The position numbers were made by a program, and so were the translations under genes. This document shows, piece after piece, positions 8,581-18,049 of a DNA stretch of 64,000 nucleotides (position 1 is its first letter; each line of letters opens with the position of its first letter). The notes beneath the pieces are model-generated. The model was given only the letters and a program-made list of their open reading frames with translations, had not been told where the DNA came from and made no database searches. The DNA is from Aquabacterium olei (GTDB taxonomy: Bacteria > Pseudomonadota > Gammaproteobacteria > Burkholderiales > Burkholderiaceae_C), in assembly GCF_003100395.1 (NCBI RefSeq), contig NZ_CP029210.1, forward strand, positions 3,826,088 to 3,890,087, written 5' to 3'.

Positions 8581-9837
8581 TCAGGGCTGCGGCATCCACA
8601 GCTGGTCGAGGTGCTTGAAGCCCCACACGGCCGGTGACTCCCGGCTGACGATCTGATCGACCGACTTGCTCAGGTCCAGCCTTTCGGGCGGGATGTGCTG
8701 CTTGGCCTTGGTCGAGAAGAACACCCGCACCACCGGGTGCAGCAGCGAGCCGGCCCCCTGCTCCACCACGACGGCCAGCCGACCGGACTGCAGCCGCACC
8801 AGCGAGCCCGTCGGGTAGATGCCCAGGCTCTTGACGAAGGCCTGGAACACGCGCTCGTCGAAGTGGCCTTCCTTGGTCCACTGCGCCATCTTCTGCACCG
8901 ACTCGGCCGGGTCCCAGCCCGCCTTGTAAGGGCGGTTCGAGGTGATGGCGTCGTACACGTCGGTCACGGCACCCATGCGGGCGTACAGGCTGATCTGCTC
9001 GCCCTGGAGGCGGTGCGGATAGCCCGTGCCATTCATCTTCTCGTGGTGGTGCAGACACACCTCGAGCGGGATGGGGCCCACGCCGCGCCCCTCGACCAGC
9101 ATGCGGTGCCCGGCTTCCGGGTGGCCCTTCATGATGGCGTACTCGGCGTCGGTCAGCTTGCCGGGCTTGTTGAGCACGTCCAGCGGCATCATGGCCTTGC
9201 CCAGGTCGTGCACCAGGCCGGCCAGGCCCACCTCGCGGGTCTCGTCCTCGCTGAGCCCGAGCTGACGCGCCAGGGCCACCATCAGCGCACACACCGCCAC
9301 CGAGTGCATGTAGGTGTAGTCGTCGCTGGTCTTGAGCCGTGCCAGGCTCACGATCGCGCCCGGGTTGCGGGCCACCGACTGCGTGATCTCGTTGACCAGC
9401 GGCAGGCAGTGCTCGGTGTCGACGGCCTTGCCCATGCGGGCATCGGCAAACATCGACTTCATGGCGGGCCGGGCCTGCCCCAGGATGCGGCGCGCGCGCA
9501 CCACCTCTTCGGCCATGCCACAGGGCCGGGCAGGCACGGGCTGCGGCGCCGGGGCGCCAATGCCGCTCAGGTCGGCTTCCGGGGCGCCGGCACCCGCCGG
9601 CACCTCCACATCATCGACCCACTGTGTCGGCGCCGGGGGCCGCGGCGCCTCGACATCCACGCCCTTCGATGTGTCGATCCAGACCGTCCTGATGTTCGAG
9701 GCCTTCAGCTGCGCCACCTGCGCCGGCTGCTCCACCTTGAACGCCGACTTCCAGAACGGGTGGTCCAGCCAGGATGCGTCCAGCTCGTCGATGTACATGC
9801 CGACGCGAACCTGCGCCACGGGAATCTTTTTTCTCAT
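8581..9837 (-). CDS. DUF3391 + HD-GYP domain phosphodiesterase
   Basis: A 418-residue soluble protein. The N-terminus (about 1-130, MRKKIPVAQVRVGMYIDELD) is the DUF3391 type commonly fused to HD-GYP. The HD-GYP domain (about 150-330) retains HDLGK (H210, D211), the later HHHEKMNGTGYP block and the downstream DVYDAITSNRPYK signature. The aspartate usually before G in DGxGYP is asparagine here. The family hydrolyses c-di-GMP to pGpG or GMP with a di- or tri-metal centre. A longer open frame begins at 9867, but the ATG at 9837 starts the conserved domain. It is convergent with the PEP-CTERM gene at 7840. Confidence 0.9.
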   Translation of the reverse strand: MRKKIPVAQVRVGMYIDELDASWLDHPFWKSAFKVEQPAQVAQLKASNIRTVWIDTSKGVDVEAPRPPAPTQWVDDVEVPAGAGAPEADLSGIGAPAPQPVPARPCGMAEEVVRARRILGQARPAMKSMFADARMGKAVDTEHCLPLVNEITQSVARNPGAIVSLARLKTSDDYTYMHSVAVCALMVALARQLGLSEDETREVGLAGLVHDLGKAMMPLDVLNKPGKLTDAEYAIMKGHPEAGHRMLVEGRGVGPIPLEVCLHHHEKMNGTGYPHRLQGEQISLYARMGAVTDVYDAITSNRPYKAGWDPAESVQKMAQWTKEGHFDERVFQAFVKSLGIYPTGSLVRLQSGRLAVVVEQGAGSLLHPVVRVFFSTKAKQHIPPERLDLSKSVDQIVSRESPAVWGFKHLDQLWMPQP

Positions 9838-10080
9838 GATGGGGTGTGGCAGGCGACGGGGCCGCACTGCACGATCATCCTAGGGGCGCTGGAAGACATC
9901 GGATCGTTAAAAATGCGGGATACCGGTCAGTTTGTTGCTTTGGCCATCCGCCGATTAATGGAGATGAATTAACGGCTTCCGGACCCGGCAAAATCCCTCA
10001 TACCCCTGGGGCTATTGTGTGCCGAAAACCTGCTTGAGCCGCCCGCATGTCGTCGGGCCGCAAAACCAGGGAACCACGCC

Positions 10081-11625
10081 ATGAAACACGCCCGACTGGG
10101 CATCGCCGGCACACTGTGGGCCGGCCTGGGCCTCCTCATTGTCGCCGTGCTGACGCTCAACGCCGGAGCCGGCTGGATTTCGATGCAGGAGATGGCCGGT
10201 GCCGATGCGCAACGCGCCATCGCCGCGGAAAAGTTGAAGGCCGCACGCCAGTGGGCGCACCTCAGCGAGGTGGTCGTGACCCGCATCGTCGCGCTGACCG
10301 ACGCCCGCACTGACACCGGGGCCGTGGACAAGGTCCGCGCCCGCAACGAAGCCGACATCCGCAAAATCACCGAAATCAAGCAGCGAATTGAGACCCTGCC
10401 GCTGAGCGACGCGGACAAGGCGCAGATCCAGGTGATCGCCGAACGGCGTGCGACGGTGCTGGCCACCCGTGCGCGCATCGACGCGCTGCAGCAGGCAGGG
10501 GACGCCGAAGGCGCCCGTGCGCTGGCCGATGCCACCTTTCAGAAGGAAGTGAGCACCTACTACCAGGCGTTGGGCCGGTTTGCCGAGATGCAGGAAGAGG
10601 CTTCGAATGCCGTGAGCACCGAACTGGCGGCCAGCCACCGGCGCCACACGCTGTGGTCACTGGGCCTGATGGCGGCGCTGCTGGCTCTGGCGGCGCTCGG
10701 CGCGCAGCGCCTCATCAGCTCGATCCGCCATGCGCTGGACCGATCGGTGGAAGCCGCACGCCGCATTGCCGAGGGCGACCTGACGGTGCAGCTCGACACC
10801 ACCCGGCAGGACGAGCTGGGCCAGCTGATGCAGGCGCTGGAAGCCATGGCGCGCTCGCTCAGTGGTCTGGTCAGCCAGGTTCGGCAGGCCACCGACAGCA
10901 TCCACACGGCTTCCAGCGAGATCGCCACGGGCAACCACGACCTGAGCGCCCGCACCGAGCAGGCGGCCAGCAGCCTGCAGCAGACCGCTTCGTCGATGGA
11001 GCAGCTCTCGGGCACCGTGCAGCACTATGCGGACACCGCCCGCGAAGCCAACCAGCTCGCCACCGACGCCACCCAGGCCGTGCGGCATGGGGGCCAGGTG
11101 GTGGACGAGGTGGTGACGCAGATGGACGGCATCGCGATGGCCTCGCGCAAGATCGCCGACATCATCGGCGTGATCGACGGCATCGCGTTTCAGACCAACA
11201 TCCTGGCGCTGAACGCTGCGGTGGAAGCGGCGCGCGCCGGCGAGCAGGGCCGGGGCTTTGCCGTGGTGGCCGGCGAGGTCCGCACGCTGGCCCAACGCAG
11301 CGCGCAGGCGGCCAAAGAAATCAAGACGCTGATCAACGATTCGACCGAGCGCGTGGACAACGGCGCCAAGCTGGTCGACTCGGCGGGGCAGACCATGCGG
11401 CAGATCGTCTCGGCGATCGAGCGGGTCAACCAGATGATGAGCGAGATCACCGCCTCGGCCAGCGAGCAGAGCGAGGGCATCCGCCAGGTCAATGGCGCTG
11501 TGACCCACCTCGACCAGATGACGCAGCAGAACGCTGCGCTGGTGGAAGAGGCCGCGGCGGCCGCCTCCAGCCTGCGCGACCAGGCCGATCAGCTCAACGG
11601 CCTGGTGCGGGTGTTCAAGGTGTGA
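10081..11625 (+). CDS. Methyl-accepting chemotaxis protein
   Basis: A 514-residue transmembrane chemoreceptor. It has an N-terminal transmembrane helix (about 10-30), a helical periplasmic four-helix-bundle region to about residue 190, a second transmembrane helix (about 197-220), a HAMP domain (about 220-272) and a cytoplasmic signalling domain. The hairpin tip is fully conserved ([20 protein letters not shown]). It should couple ligand binding to CheA/CheW and flagellar or pilus control. No che genes are nearby, so it acts in trans. The ATG at 10081 gives a normal signal-anchor; the frame extends upstream to 10015 without coding character. Ligand unknown. Confidence 0.93.
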   Translation: MKHARLGIAGTLWAGLGLLIVAVLTLNAGAGWISMQEMAGADAQRAIAAEKLKAARQWAHLSEVVVTRIVALTDARTDTGAVDKVRARNEADIRKITEIKQRIETLPLSDADKAQIQVIAERRATVLATRARIDALQQAGDAEGARALADATFQKEVSTYYQALGRFAEMQEEASNAVSTELAASHRRHTLWSLGLMAALLALAALGAQRLISSIRHALDRSVEAARRIAEGDLTVQLDTTRQDELGQLMQALEAMARSLSGLVSQVRQATDSIHTASSEIATGNHDLSARTEQAASSLQQTASSMEQLSGTVQHYADTAREANQLATDATQAVRHGGQVVDEVVTQMDGIAMASRKIADIIGVIDGIAFQTNILALNAAVEAARAGEQGRGFAVVAGEVRTLAQRSAQAAKEIKTLINDSTERVDNGAKLVDSAGQTMRQIVSAIERVNQMMSEITASASEQSEGIRQVNGAVTHLDQMTQQNAALVEEAAAAASSLRDQADQLNGLVRVFKV

Positions 11626-11712
11626 ACGGGGTTACAGGCCCGCTGCGCCACGGGCGGCTGACGCCCCCAGCGGCTCGCCGGAAGCCGGATACCGCGCTGA
11701 CGCGCGGCGGGC

Positions 11713-12897
11713 TTACAGCCCGGCGGCTGCACGCAGTGCAGCCGCTTTGTCTGTCTTCTCCCACGTGAACTCGGGCTCTTCGCGGCCGAAGTGGCCGTAA
11801 GCCGCGGTCTTGGAGTAGATCGGGCGCAGCAGGTCCAGCATCTGGATGATGCCCTTCGGACGCAGGTCGAAAATGCCGCTTTCGGCCACGATCTTCGACA
11901 GCTTGTCGTCAGGGATCACGCCCGTGCCTTCGGTGTAGACCGTGATGTTCATGGGCTGGGCCACGCCGATGGCGTAGGCCACCTGCACCTGGCACTGGCG
12001 AGCCAGGCCGGCGGCCACGATGTTCTTGGCCACGTAACGGGCGGCGTAGGCGGCCGAGCGGTCGACCTTCGACGGGTCCTTGCCCGAGAACGCGCCGCCA
12101 CCGTGCGGGCAGGCACCGCCGTAGGTGTCGACGATGATCTTGCGGCCGGTCAGGCCACAGTCACCCTGCGGGCCCCCGATCACGAAACGGCCGGTCGGGT
12201 TGATCAGGTAGCGGGTCTCCTTGAGCCATTCCTTGGGCAGCACCGGCTTGATGATCTCTTCGATGATGGCCTCGTTGAACTCGGGCTTCATCTTGTCGCC
12301 CAGGCTCCACTCGGGGGCGTGCTGGGTCGACAGCACCACGGTGTCGATGCTGTGCGGCTTGCCGTCCACATAGCGCATCGTCACCTGGCTCTTGGCGTCC
12401 GGGCGCAGGAAGGGCAGGCGGCCATCCTTGCGCAACTGGGCCTGGCGCTCGACCAGACGGTGTGCGTAATAGATGGGCGCGGGCATCAGCTCGGGCGTCT
12501 CGTCGCAGGCGTAGCCGAACATCAGGCCCTGGTCGCCGGCGCCGATGTTCAGGTAGTCGTCCGAAGCATGGTCCACGCCCTGGGCGATGTCGTTCGACTG
12601 CTTGTCGTAGGCCACCAGCACGGCGCAACCCTTGTAGTCGATGCCGTACTCGGTGTTGTCGTAGCCGATGCGCTTGATGGTGTCGCGCGCCACCTGGATG
12701 TAGTCGACGTGGGCGTTGGTGGTGATCTCACCGGCCAGCACGACCAAGCCGGTGTTGCACAGCGTTTCGGCGGCCACGCGGGACTTGGGGTCCTGCTCGA
12801 AGATGGCGTCGAGGATCGCGTCCGAGATCTGGTCGGCGACCTTGTCGGGGTGGCCTTCAGAGACGGATTCGGAAGTGAAGAGGAAATCGTTCGCCAC
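11713..12897 (-). CDS. metK: S-adenosylmethionine synthase
   Basis: MetK forms SAM from ATP and methionine. The 394-residue product begins [20 protein letters not shown] and has the ATP-binding GAGDQG motif and the P-loop-like GGGAFSGKD. Length fits the family. The GTG at 12897-12895 is preferred: CTGGAG lies eight bases upstream and the protein then starts like its homologues; an in-frame ATG at 12957 would add 20 residues of unusual composition. The upstream leader carries a SAM-II-like riboswitch. The 3' end contains a hairpin that may end transcription of the convergent chemoreceptor gene. Confidence 0.97.
   Translation of the reverse strand: MANDFLFTSESVSEGHPDKVADQISDAILDAIFEQDPKSRVAAETLCNTGLVVLAGEITTNAHVDYIQVARDTIKRIGYDNTEYGIDYKGCAVLVAYDKQSNDIAQGVDHASDDYLNIGAGDQGLMFGYACDETPELMPAPIYYAHRLVERQAQLRKDGRLPFLRPDAKSQVTMRYVDGKPHSIDTVVLSTQHAPEWSLGDKMKPEFNEAIIEEIIKPVLPKEWLKETRYLINPTGRFVIGGPQGDCGLTGRKIIVDTYGGACPHGGGAFSGKDPSKVDRSAAYAARYVAKNIVAAGLARQCQVQVAYAIGVAQPMNITVYTEGTGVIPDDKLSKIVAESGIFDLRPKGIIQMLDLLRPIYSKTAAYGHFGREEPEFTWEKTDKAAALRAAAGL
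11723..11755 (+). terminator. Terminator of the chemoreceptor gene, embedded in the metK 3' end
   Basis: GCGGCTGCA (11723-11731) and TGCAGCCGC (11737-11745) form a 9-bp perfect stem with a 5-base loop followed by TTTGTCTGTC on the plus strand. It lies about 100 bases after the chemoreceptor stop codon but within the last codons of metK on the other strand. Confidence 0.6.
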
Positions 12898-12987
12898 AGT
12901 GGGTACTCCAGAAGATTGATGACGGGCACTCGGCGTCGCCGAGGCTGTGGAAGTCATGCAAGGTGCGGTTCTTCTGGCAGCGGCGAA

Positions 12988-13043
12988 CGCTTTAGCGGCA
13001 TTTGTGGATCGCCCCGCAAGTTGTCCTGTTAACTCGGCGATGG
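12988..13043 (-). ncRNA. SAM-II-type riboswitch candidate in the metK leader
   Basis: On the minus strand ATCGCC (13041-13036) pairs with GGCGAT (13013-13008) as P1. The loop between reads GAGTTAAC then, after seven bases, CTTGCGG; the 3' side reads CCACAAATGCCGCTAAAGCG. This follows the SAM-II plan: P1, a UU-AA-containing loop ending in CUUGC, then AAAUG-NN-GCUAAA with no length change in the 3' segment relative to the SAM-II RNAs I remember. GGAC in the loop can pair with GUUC just after GCUAAAGC, giving a possible pseudoknot. Deviation: the usual UGAUUU loop start is CGAGUU. The element begins at the expected transcript 5' end. The family represses translation when SAM is abundant, fitting metK. 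Confidence 0.75.
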
Positions 13044-13047
13044 CGCA

Positions 13048-13053
13048 ATTCTA
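13048..13053 (-). promoter_or_regulatory. -10 element of the metK promoter
   Basis: TAGAAT on the minus strand, placing the transcription start near 13041, exactly where the P1 stem of the riboswitch-like leader begins. The -35 position (around 13071-13076) is not a good match to consensus. Confidence 0.5.
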
Positions 13054-13209
13054 GAGGAAGGGCGCTCGCCGTGCTCGCCGCAGCGCCCCGGAAAACGCGC
13101 CAGATGCACCACAGAAGCGGGGTTGTTTTCCGGACCCGCGGGCGCGGAAGGTGCCGGGTTGTCCCGAAGCCGGTGTGCCCGCCGCGGCGGGCGCAGGCGG
13201 GGGACTCCC

Positions 13210-13215
13210 TACAAT
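13210..13215 (+). promoter_or_regulatory. -10 element close to the acyltransferase start
   Basis: TACAAT lies six bases before the ATG at 13222, which would put transcription initiation on or next to the start codon. No ribosome-binding site is visible, so a leaderless transcript is inferred. Confidence 0.5.
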
Positions 13216-13221
13216 CGCCGC

Positions 13222-14127
13222 ATGGCCCGCCTGTTCTCGCTCCTGTCCCGCTGGCCGCTCGGTCTCCTGCACGCCCTGGGCGCGGGCCTGGGCTGGCTGA
13301 GTTACCTGCTGTCGCCCACCTACCGCCGGCGCCTGCAGGCGCACGCCCGCGCCGCCGGGCTGAGCCACGCGCAGGTGCGGCAGGCCGTGGCCCATGCAGG
13401 CCGGATGGTCGGCGAGCTGCCCTGGATGTGGGGCCGCCCGCGCGACGAGGCCCTGGGCCACCGCGTGCAGTGGCGCCACCCCGAGGTGGTCGAGGCGGCC
13501 CTCGCCGAGGGGCGCGGCCTGCTGCTGCTGACACCGCACCTCGGTTGCTTCGAGGTCACGGCGCAGGCCTATGCCGAGCGCTTTGGCGCCGTCAAACCCA
13601 TCACGGCACTGTACCGCCCGGCCAAGCAGGCCTGGCTGGCCGAGATGATGAAGGATTCGCGCAATCGCCCGGGCATGCAGACCAGCCCAGCCACGCTGGC
13701 GGGCGTGCGCCAGATGCTGCGTGCGCTCAAGAAAGGCGAGACCGTGGGCCTGCTGCCCGACCAGGTCCCGCCCGAAGGCATGGGCGCATGGGCGCCGTTT
13801 TTCAGTCGGTCTGCCTACACGATGACGATGGCCGCCAAGCTCGTGGCGCAGACACGCTGCGCCGTGGTGCTGCTGCGCGGCGAGCGGCTGGACGCCGCGC
13901 AACGCCGATCGCTCGGGTGCGACTACGTCGTGCATGCCGAACGCGTGGCCCCCGAGGTCGAGGCCGTGCTGGCCGGCAGTGATGCGGCAGAATCGGCCGC
14001 CGCCGTGAACCGGCTGATGGAACACCAGATCATGCAAGCACCCGAGCAGTACCTGTGGGGCTACAACCGCTACAAGACGCCCCGCGCGGAGATCCTGACC
14101 TCGGCGCCAGCCGGGGACGCCGCCTGA
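13222..14127 (+). CDS. LpxL/HtrB-family lipid A acyltransferase, first copy
   Basis: A 301-residue member of the Kdo2-lipid A late acyltransferase family, which transfers a secondary acyl chain from acyl-ACP to the lipid A precursor on the inner membrane. An N-terminal hydrophobic segment (about 8-30) anchors it. The HX4D/E catalytic motif appears as HLGCFE at about 110, and the later DQVPPEGMG and APFF blocks are typical of the family. The stop codon overlaps the ATG of the second acyltransferase by one base (TGATG), so the pair is an operon. The -10-like TACAAT six bases before the ATG and lack of a Shine-Dalgarno suggest leaderless expression. LpxL versus LpxM-type specificity is not determinable. 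Confidence 0.9.
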   Translation: MARLFSLLSRWPLGLLHALGAGLGWLSYLLSPTYRRRLQAHARAAGLSHAQVRQAVAHAGRMVGELPWMWGRPRDEALGHRVQWRHPEVVEAALAEGRGLLLLTPHLGCFEVTAQAYAERFGAVKPITALYRPAKQAWLAEMMKDSRNRPGMQTSPATLAGVRQMLRALKKGETVGLLPDQVPPEGMGAWAPFFSRSAYTMTMAAKLVAQTRCAVVLLRGERLDAAQRRSLGCDYVVHAERVAPEVEAVLAGSDAAESAAAVNRLMEHQIMQAPEQYLWGYNRYKTPRAEILTSAPAGDAA

Positions 14128-15041
14128 TGCGCACGCGCGAACTCGCCCGCGAAGCCGGCATCCGCAGCGCCATCGGGGTGCTCTGGCTGCTGCATTTCCT
14201 GCCGCTGCCGGTGCTGGCCGGGCTGGCTGTGGTGCTGTCGAAGGCGCTGTACCGCCTGGCCGGCTCGCGCCGCCGCATCGGCCTGCGCAACCTCGAACTG
14301 TGCTTCCCGCAGATGGGGCCGGACGAGCGCGAAGCGCTGCTCAAGCAGCACTTCCGCTGGCTCACGCAGAGCCTGCTCGACCGCACCGTGCTGTGGTGGG
14401 CCCCGCCGGCTCGGGTGAGTCGGCTCATCCATGTCGAAGGCGACATTGGTCTGGCCGAACGCATGTTCCACGAGACGGGCCGCCCCACGATGTGGCTGTG
14501 CCCGCATTTCGTCGGGCTCGACGTGGCCGGCGCCGCCATCCTGCTCAAGCAGGCCCGTCCCGGCGCCTCGATCTACCAGACGCAGAGCCACCCGCTGATG
14601 GACGCACTGATGCGCCGCGGCCGCCTGCGCTTCGGCAATGCCGAGATCTTTCCCCGCAGCGATTCGGTCAAGCCGCTGCTGAAGGCCGTGAAGCAGGGCC
14701 GGGGCTTCTTCAACCTGCCCGACATGGACTTCGGCGCCAAGGACGCGGCCTTCGTGCCGTTCTTTGGCGTGCCGGCGGCCACGCTGCTGGCGCCGTCGCG
14801 GCTGGCGCGCATGCTCGACATGGTCGTGCAGCCGGTGATCGCCGAGATCCTGCCCGGTGGACGTGGCTGGCGCGTGCGCTTCGAGGCCCCGCTGACCGGT
14901 TTCCCCACGCCGGACGCCGAGGCCGACACCGCTGCCCTCAATCACTACATCGAGGGTGAGATCGCCAGGCAACCGGCCCAGTATCTTTGGGTGCACAAGC
15001 GGTTCAAGACCCGCCCGGAGGGCCAGCCCGGCTTGTATTGA
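14127..15041 (+). CDS. LpxL/HtrB-family lipid A acyltransferase, second copy
   Basis: A 304-residue paralogue of the preceding gene, starting at an ATG that shares one base with its stop codon (translational coupling). It has a hydrophobic N-terminal anchor (about 15-40) and the HX4D motif HFVGLD at about 132, with NLPDMDFG and PFFGVPA corresponding to later family blocks. The two enzymes probably add the two secondary acyl chains of lipid A in sequence, as HtrB and MsbB do in enterobacteria; the order cannot be read from sequence. The arrangement of two such genes divergent from metK is also known in other Burkholderiales. Confidence 0.9.
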   Translation: MRTRELAREAGIRSAIGVLWLLHFLPLPVLAGLAVVLSKALYRLAGSRRRIGLRNLELCFPQMGPDEREALLKQHFRWLTQSLLDRTVLWWAPPARVSRLIHVEGDIGLAERMFHETGRPTMWLCPHFVGLDVAGAAILLKQARPGASIYQTQSHPLMDALMRRGRLRFGNAEIFPRSDSVKPLLKAVKQGRGFFNLPDMDFGAKDAAFVPFFGVPAATLLAPSRLARMLDMVVQPVIAEILPGGRGWRVRFEAPLTGFPTPDAEADTAALNHYIEGEIARQPAQYLWVHKRFKTRPEGQPGLY

Positions 15042-15133
15042 TTGTGCTAACCGCGGGTTAGCCCACATCAAGCGCGGCGCGGTACCTGCCGATACCACTT
15101 CATCGTTCGTGTCTGGACAGATGGAGACAACCC

Positions 15134-16705
15134 ATGGCTTGGATCACGTGGCTGCGTGGTTTTTCGATTCGCTCGCGCCTGCTGGCCTGCATGGCCCTGG
15201 TGGTGGGCATCGGCACCATCGTCGGTGTCGGGATGACGGTGCAGCTGCAAAGCCTCAAGGGGGAGCTCGACGGCTTCGCCCGGCAGGAGTTCTCGGCCAC
15301 GCAGACCATGGCCGAACTGGCCCTCAACATGGGGCGGCTGCGGGGCCACGAGAAGGCCGCCATCATCAATGCGGGTGACTCCGTTTCGGCCGAAACCGAG
15401 TTCAAGGCCTGGCAGAAGCTGCTCGAGCAGACCCGCCAGACCATGGCCCGCATGCTGGAATCGGCCCCCAGCGAAGGCCTGCGGGATCAGGCGCGCAAGC
15501 TGCAGGAGCAGCTCGACGGCTACGGCAAGCTGCTGGCGCCCACGCTGCAGATGGTGGCCGACAACGCCCTGACCGCCCCGGGGGAAGCCTATCTCGCCAC
15601 CGAAGCCGCGCGCGCCAAGGCCGACGTGCTGGAACTGGGCGTGACGCAGCTCGACAAGGAAATCAACCAGCTGGCCGAGACCCGGCGTGACCGTGCGGCC
15701 GACAGCGCCACCCACACCGTCATCCTGCTGTGGGTGCTGCTGCTGTCGCCCGGTCTGGTCTTCCTGCCGCTGATGGGCCTGACGATCGCCTCCATCACCG
15801 GCCCGCTGCGCCGCGCGGAGGAGATCACCGAGGCCATTGCCCACGGCGACCTGACCCGCGAAATCAACCCGAGGGGCAAGGACGAAATCGCCCACCTGAT
15901 GCTGTCCATGCGGACCATGCAGACCGGGCTGCGCGACATGGTGGCCTCGGTGCGCAGTTCATCGGAAAGCATGCTGACGGCCAGCACCGAGATCGCGGCC
16001 GGCAACCAGGACCTCTCGAACCGCACCGAGCAGACGGCGTCCAACCTGCAGGCCACCGCCTCGTCGATGGACACGCTGAGCAAGACCGTGGAGCACTCGG
16101 CCGAATCGGCCGGCGTGGCCAACCACCTGGCCGACACCGCCAGCCAGCGCGCTGCACAGGGTGGCGAGGTCGTCGAGAGCGTGGTGGCCCAGATGCAGCA
16201 GATCACCGAGGCCTCGCGCCAGATCGCCGACATCATCAGCGTCATCGACGGCATCGCGTTCCAGACCAACATCCTGGCGCTCAATGCCGCGGTGGAGGCC
16301 GCGCGCGCCGGCGAACAGGGCCGCGGCTTTGCGGTGGTGGCCGGCGAAGTGCGCTCGCTGGCGCAGCGCAGTGCCGAGGCCGCCCGCGAGATCAAGACGC
16401 TGATCGGCCAGTCGGTCGACCGCGTCGAGGTGGGCTCGCAGAAGGTGCGCGAGGCCGGCTCGGTGATGACCGAGATCGTGGAGTCGATTCAGCGCGTTTC
16501 GCAGGCGATGAACGAGATTGCCGACGCGACACGTCAGCAGTCCACCGGCATCGGCGTGGTCACGCAGTCGGTCGGGCAGCTCGACCAGATGACGCAGCAG
16601 AACGCCGCGCTGGTCGAGCAATCGGCCGCCGCCGCCGACAGCCTGCGCCAGCAGGCCATCGACCTGTCGAAGACCGTGCAGCGCTTCCGGCTCGATCAGT
16701 CCTGA
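15134..16705 (+). CDS. Methyl-accepting chemotaxis protein
   Basis: A 523-residue chemoreceptor with a first transmembrane helix (about 14-36), a periplasmic helical region (about 40-190), a second transmembrane helix (about 196-218), HAMP (about 218-270) and an intact signalling tip ([20 protein letters not shown]). The C-terminus lacks the NWETF-like CheR/CheB tether. It is similar in size and plan to the receptor at 10081 but the ligand domains differ, so the two are likely to sense different signals. Its 3' end overlaps the convergent ugd gene by 10 bases. Confidence 0.93.
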   Translation: MAWITWLRGFSIRSRLLACMALVVGIGTIVGVGMTVQLQSLKGELDGFARQEFSATQTMAELALNMGRLRGHEKAAIINAGDSVSAETEFKAWQKLLEQTRQTMARMLESAPSEGLRDQARKLQEQLDGYGKLLAPTLQMVADNALTAPGEAYLATEAARAKADVLELGVTQLDKEINQLAETRRDRAADSATHTVILLWVLLLSPGLVFLPLMGLTIASITGPLRRAEEITEAIAHGDLTREINPRGKDEIAHLMLSMRTMQTGLRDMVASVRSSSESMLTASTEIAAGNQDLSNRTEQTASNLQATASSMDTLSKTVEHSAESAGVANHLADTASQRAAQGGEVVESVVAQMQQITEASRQIADIISVIDGIAFQTNILALNAAVEAARAGEQGRGFAVVAGEVRSLAQRSAEAAREIKTLIGQSVDRVEVGSQKVREAGSVMTEIVESIQRVSQAMNEIADATRQQSTGIGVVTQSVGQLDQMTQQNAALVEQSAAAADSLRQQAIDLSKTVQRFRLDQS

Positions 16706-17901
16706 CCGAAGAGGTCGCGGCTGTAGACCTTGTCGAGCACGTCCTGCAGGTCGGCGCCGATGCGGTTGGCGACGATCACGTCCGAGCGGGCCTTGAACTC
16801 GGCAAGGTCGTTGATGACCTTGGAGTTGAAGAACTCGTCCTGCTCGAGCACCGGCTCGTACAGGATGACTTCCACGCCCTTGGCCTTGATGCGCTTCATC
16901 ACGCCCTGGATGGAGCTGGCGCGGAAGTTGTCGCTGCCGGCCTTCATGATCAGGCGGTAGATGCCGACCACCTTGGGCTTGCGCGCCAGGATGCTGTCGG
17001 CCACGAAGTCCTTGCGCGTGGTGTTGGACGTGACGATGGCACCGATCAGGTTCTGCGGCACGGCCGAGTAGTTGGCCAGCAGCTGCTTGGTGTCCTTGGG
17101 CAGGCAGTAGCCGCCGTAGCCGAAGCTCGGGTTGTTGTAGTGCGTGCCCACGCGCGGGTCCAGGCACACGCCGTCGATGATCTCGCGGGTGTTCAGGCCG
17201 TGGGTCTGGGCGTAGGTGTCGAGCTCGTTGAAGTAGGCCACGCGCATCGCGAGATACGTGTTGGCGAACAGCTTGACGGCTTCGGCCTCGGACGGCCCCA
17301 TGAGCAGCACCTGCACGTCCGGCTTGAGCGAGGCCTGCTTGAGCAGCCCGGCAAAGCGCTCGGCCCGCTCGGACCGCTCGCCCACCACGATGCGGCTGGG
17401 GTAGAGGTTGTCGTGCAGCGCACGGCCTTCGCGCAGGAACTCGGGCGAGAAGATCACCTGGCTGGTGTTGAACTTGCGGTTGACCTCTTCGGTGTAGCCC
17501 ACCGGGATGGTCGACTTGATCACCATCACCGCGTTCGGGTTGACCTTGAGCACCTCCTGGATCACGGCTTCGACGCTGCGCGTGTTGAAGCGGTTGGTGT
17601 CGGCGTCGTAGTCGGTCGGCGTGGCGATCACCACGTATTCGGCCTCGGCATAGGCCTCGGCCGCCGCGGTGGTCGCGCGCAGGTTCAGCTGCTCGGTCTG
17701 CAGGTAGCGAGTGATGTCGGCGTCTTCAATGGGCGAGACGCGGTTGTTGACCATGTCGACGCGCGCCGGCGTGATGTCGACGGCCGTCACCTGGTTCTGG
17801 CGGGCCAGCAGCACGGCCATGGACATGCCAACATAGCCGAGACCGACGACGGCGATCTTCGACGGAGCGTGTTGCGACGGGGTGGACGACGGATGGCTCA
17901 T
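16696..17901 (-). CDS. ugd: UDP-glucose 6-dehydrogenase
   Basis: The enzyme oxidises UDP-glucose twice to UDP-glucuronate, a precursor of acidic exopolysaccharides and lipid A/LPS modifications. The 401-residue protein has an N-terminal NAD-binding VVGLGYVG (about 18-25), the [15 protein letters not shown] block with catalytic Cys266, and [11 protein letters not shown]. Along its length it closely follows the short enterobacterial Ugd type (about 388 residues) rather than the longer TuaD-like type, with 13 extra residues at the N-terminus before KIAVVG. No other sugar-nucleotide gene is adjacent. Its product could feed the exopolysaccharide with which PEP-CTERM proteins are usually associated (inference). 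Confidence 0.95.
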   Translation of the reverse strand: MSHPSSTPSQHAPSKIAVVGLGYVGMSMAVLLARQNQVTAVDITPARVDMVNNRVSPIEDADITRYLQTEQLNLRATTAAAEAYAEAEYVVIATPTDYDADTNRFNTRSVEAVIQEVLKVNPNAVMVIKSTIPVGYTEEVNRKFNTSQVIFSPEFLREGRALHDNLYPSRIVVGERSERAERFAGLLKQASLKPDVQVLLMGPSEAEAVKLFANTYLAMRVAYFNELDTYAQTHGLNTREIIDGVCLDPRVGTHYNNPSFGYGGYCLPKDTKQLLANYSAVPQNLIGAIVTSNTTRKDFVADSILARKPKVVGIYRLIMKAGSDNFRASSIQGVMKRIKAKGVEVILYEPVLEQDEFFNSKVINDLAEFKARSDVIVANRIGADLQDVLDKVYSRDLFGQD

Positions 17902-18036
17902 GTTGACGCGGGGCAGCGGGTGCGGATGGACACAGCGCCGATGCTAACCGCCTTCCTTTGCTGCAGCGCAACGAGGTGTGAGCACCCCCCTCGTTTCCAG
18001 CTGGGCCGCCCTCAAGCAGGGGGCACCCGATGGGCG

Positions 18037-18042
18037 GATAAT
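18037..18042 (+). promoter_or_regulatory. -10 element close to the dapF start
   Basis: GATAAT lies seven bases before the dapF ATG at 18050, putting the transcription start at the start codon. No Shine-Dalgarno is present, so the dapF operon transcript may be leaderless. No convincing -35 is seen. Confidence 0.45.
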
Positions 18043-18049
18043 CCGGCGC

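Larger units (their letters stand above)
12898..13221. promoter_or_regulatory. Divergent intergenic region between metK and the acyltransferase genes
   Basis: This 324-base stretch holds the metK promoter and leader (riboswitch-like 12988-13043, -10 TAGAAT at 13048-13053) on the minus strand, a short hairpin CTCGGCG/CGCCGAG at 12929-12943 that could be part of the metK expression platform, and TACAAT at 13210-13215 upstream of the plus-strand acyltransferase. No further gene is seen in it. Confidence 0.7.

Noticed and set aside
11761..11776. CCCACGTGAACT in metK resembling half of parS
   Set aside because: The left half lacks the TGTTT bases; too many mismatches to the palindrome.
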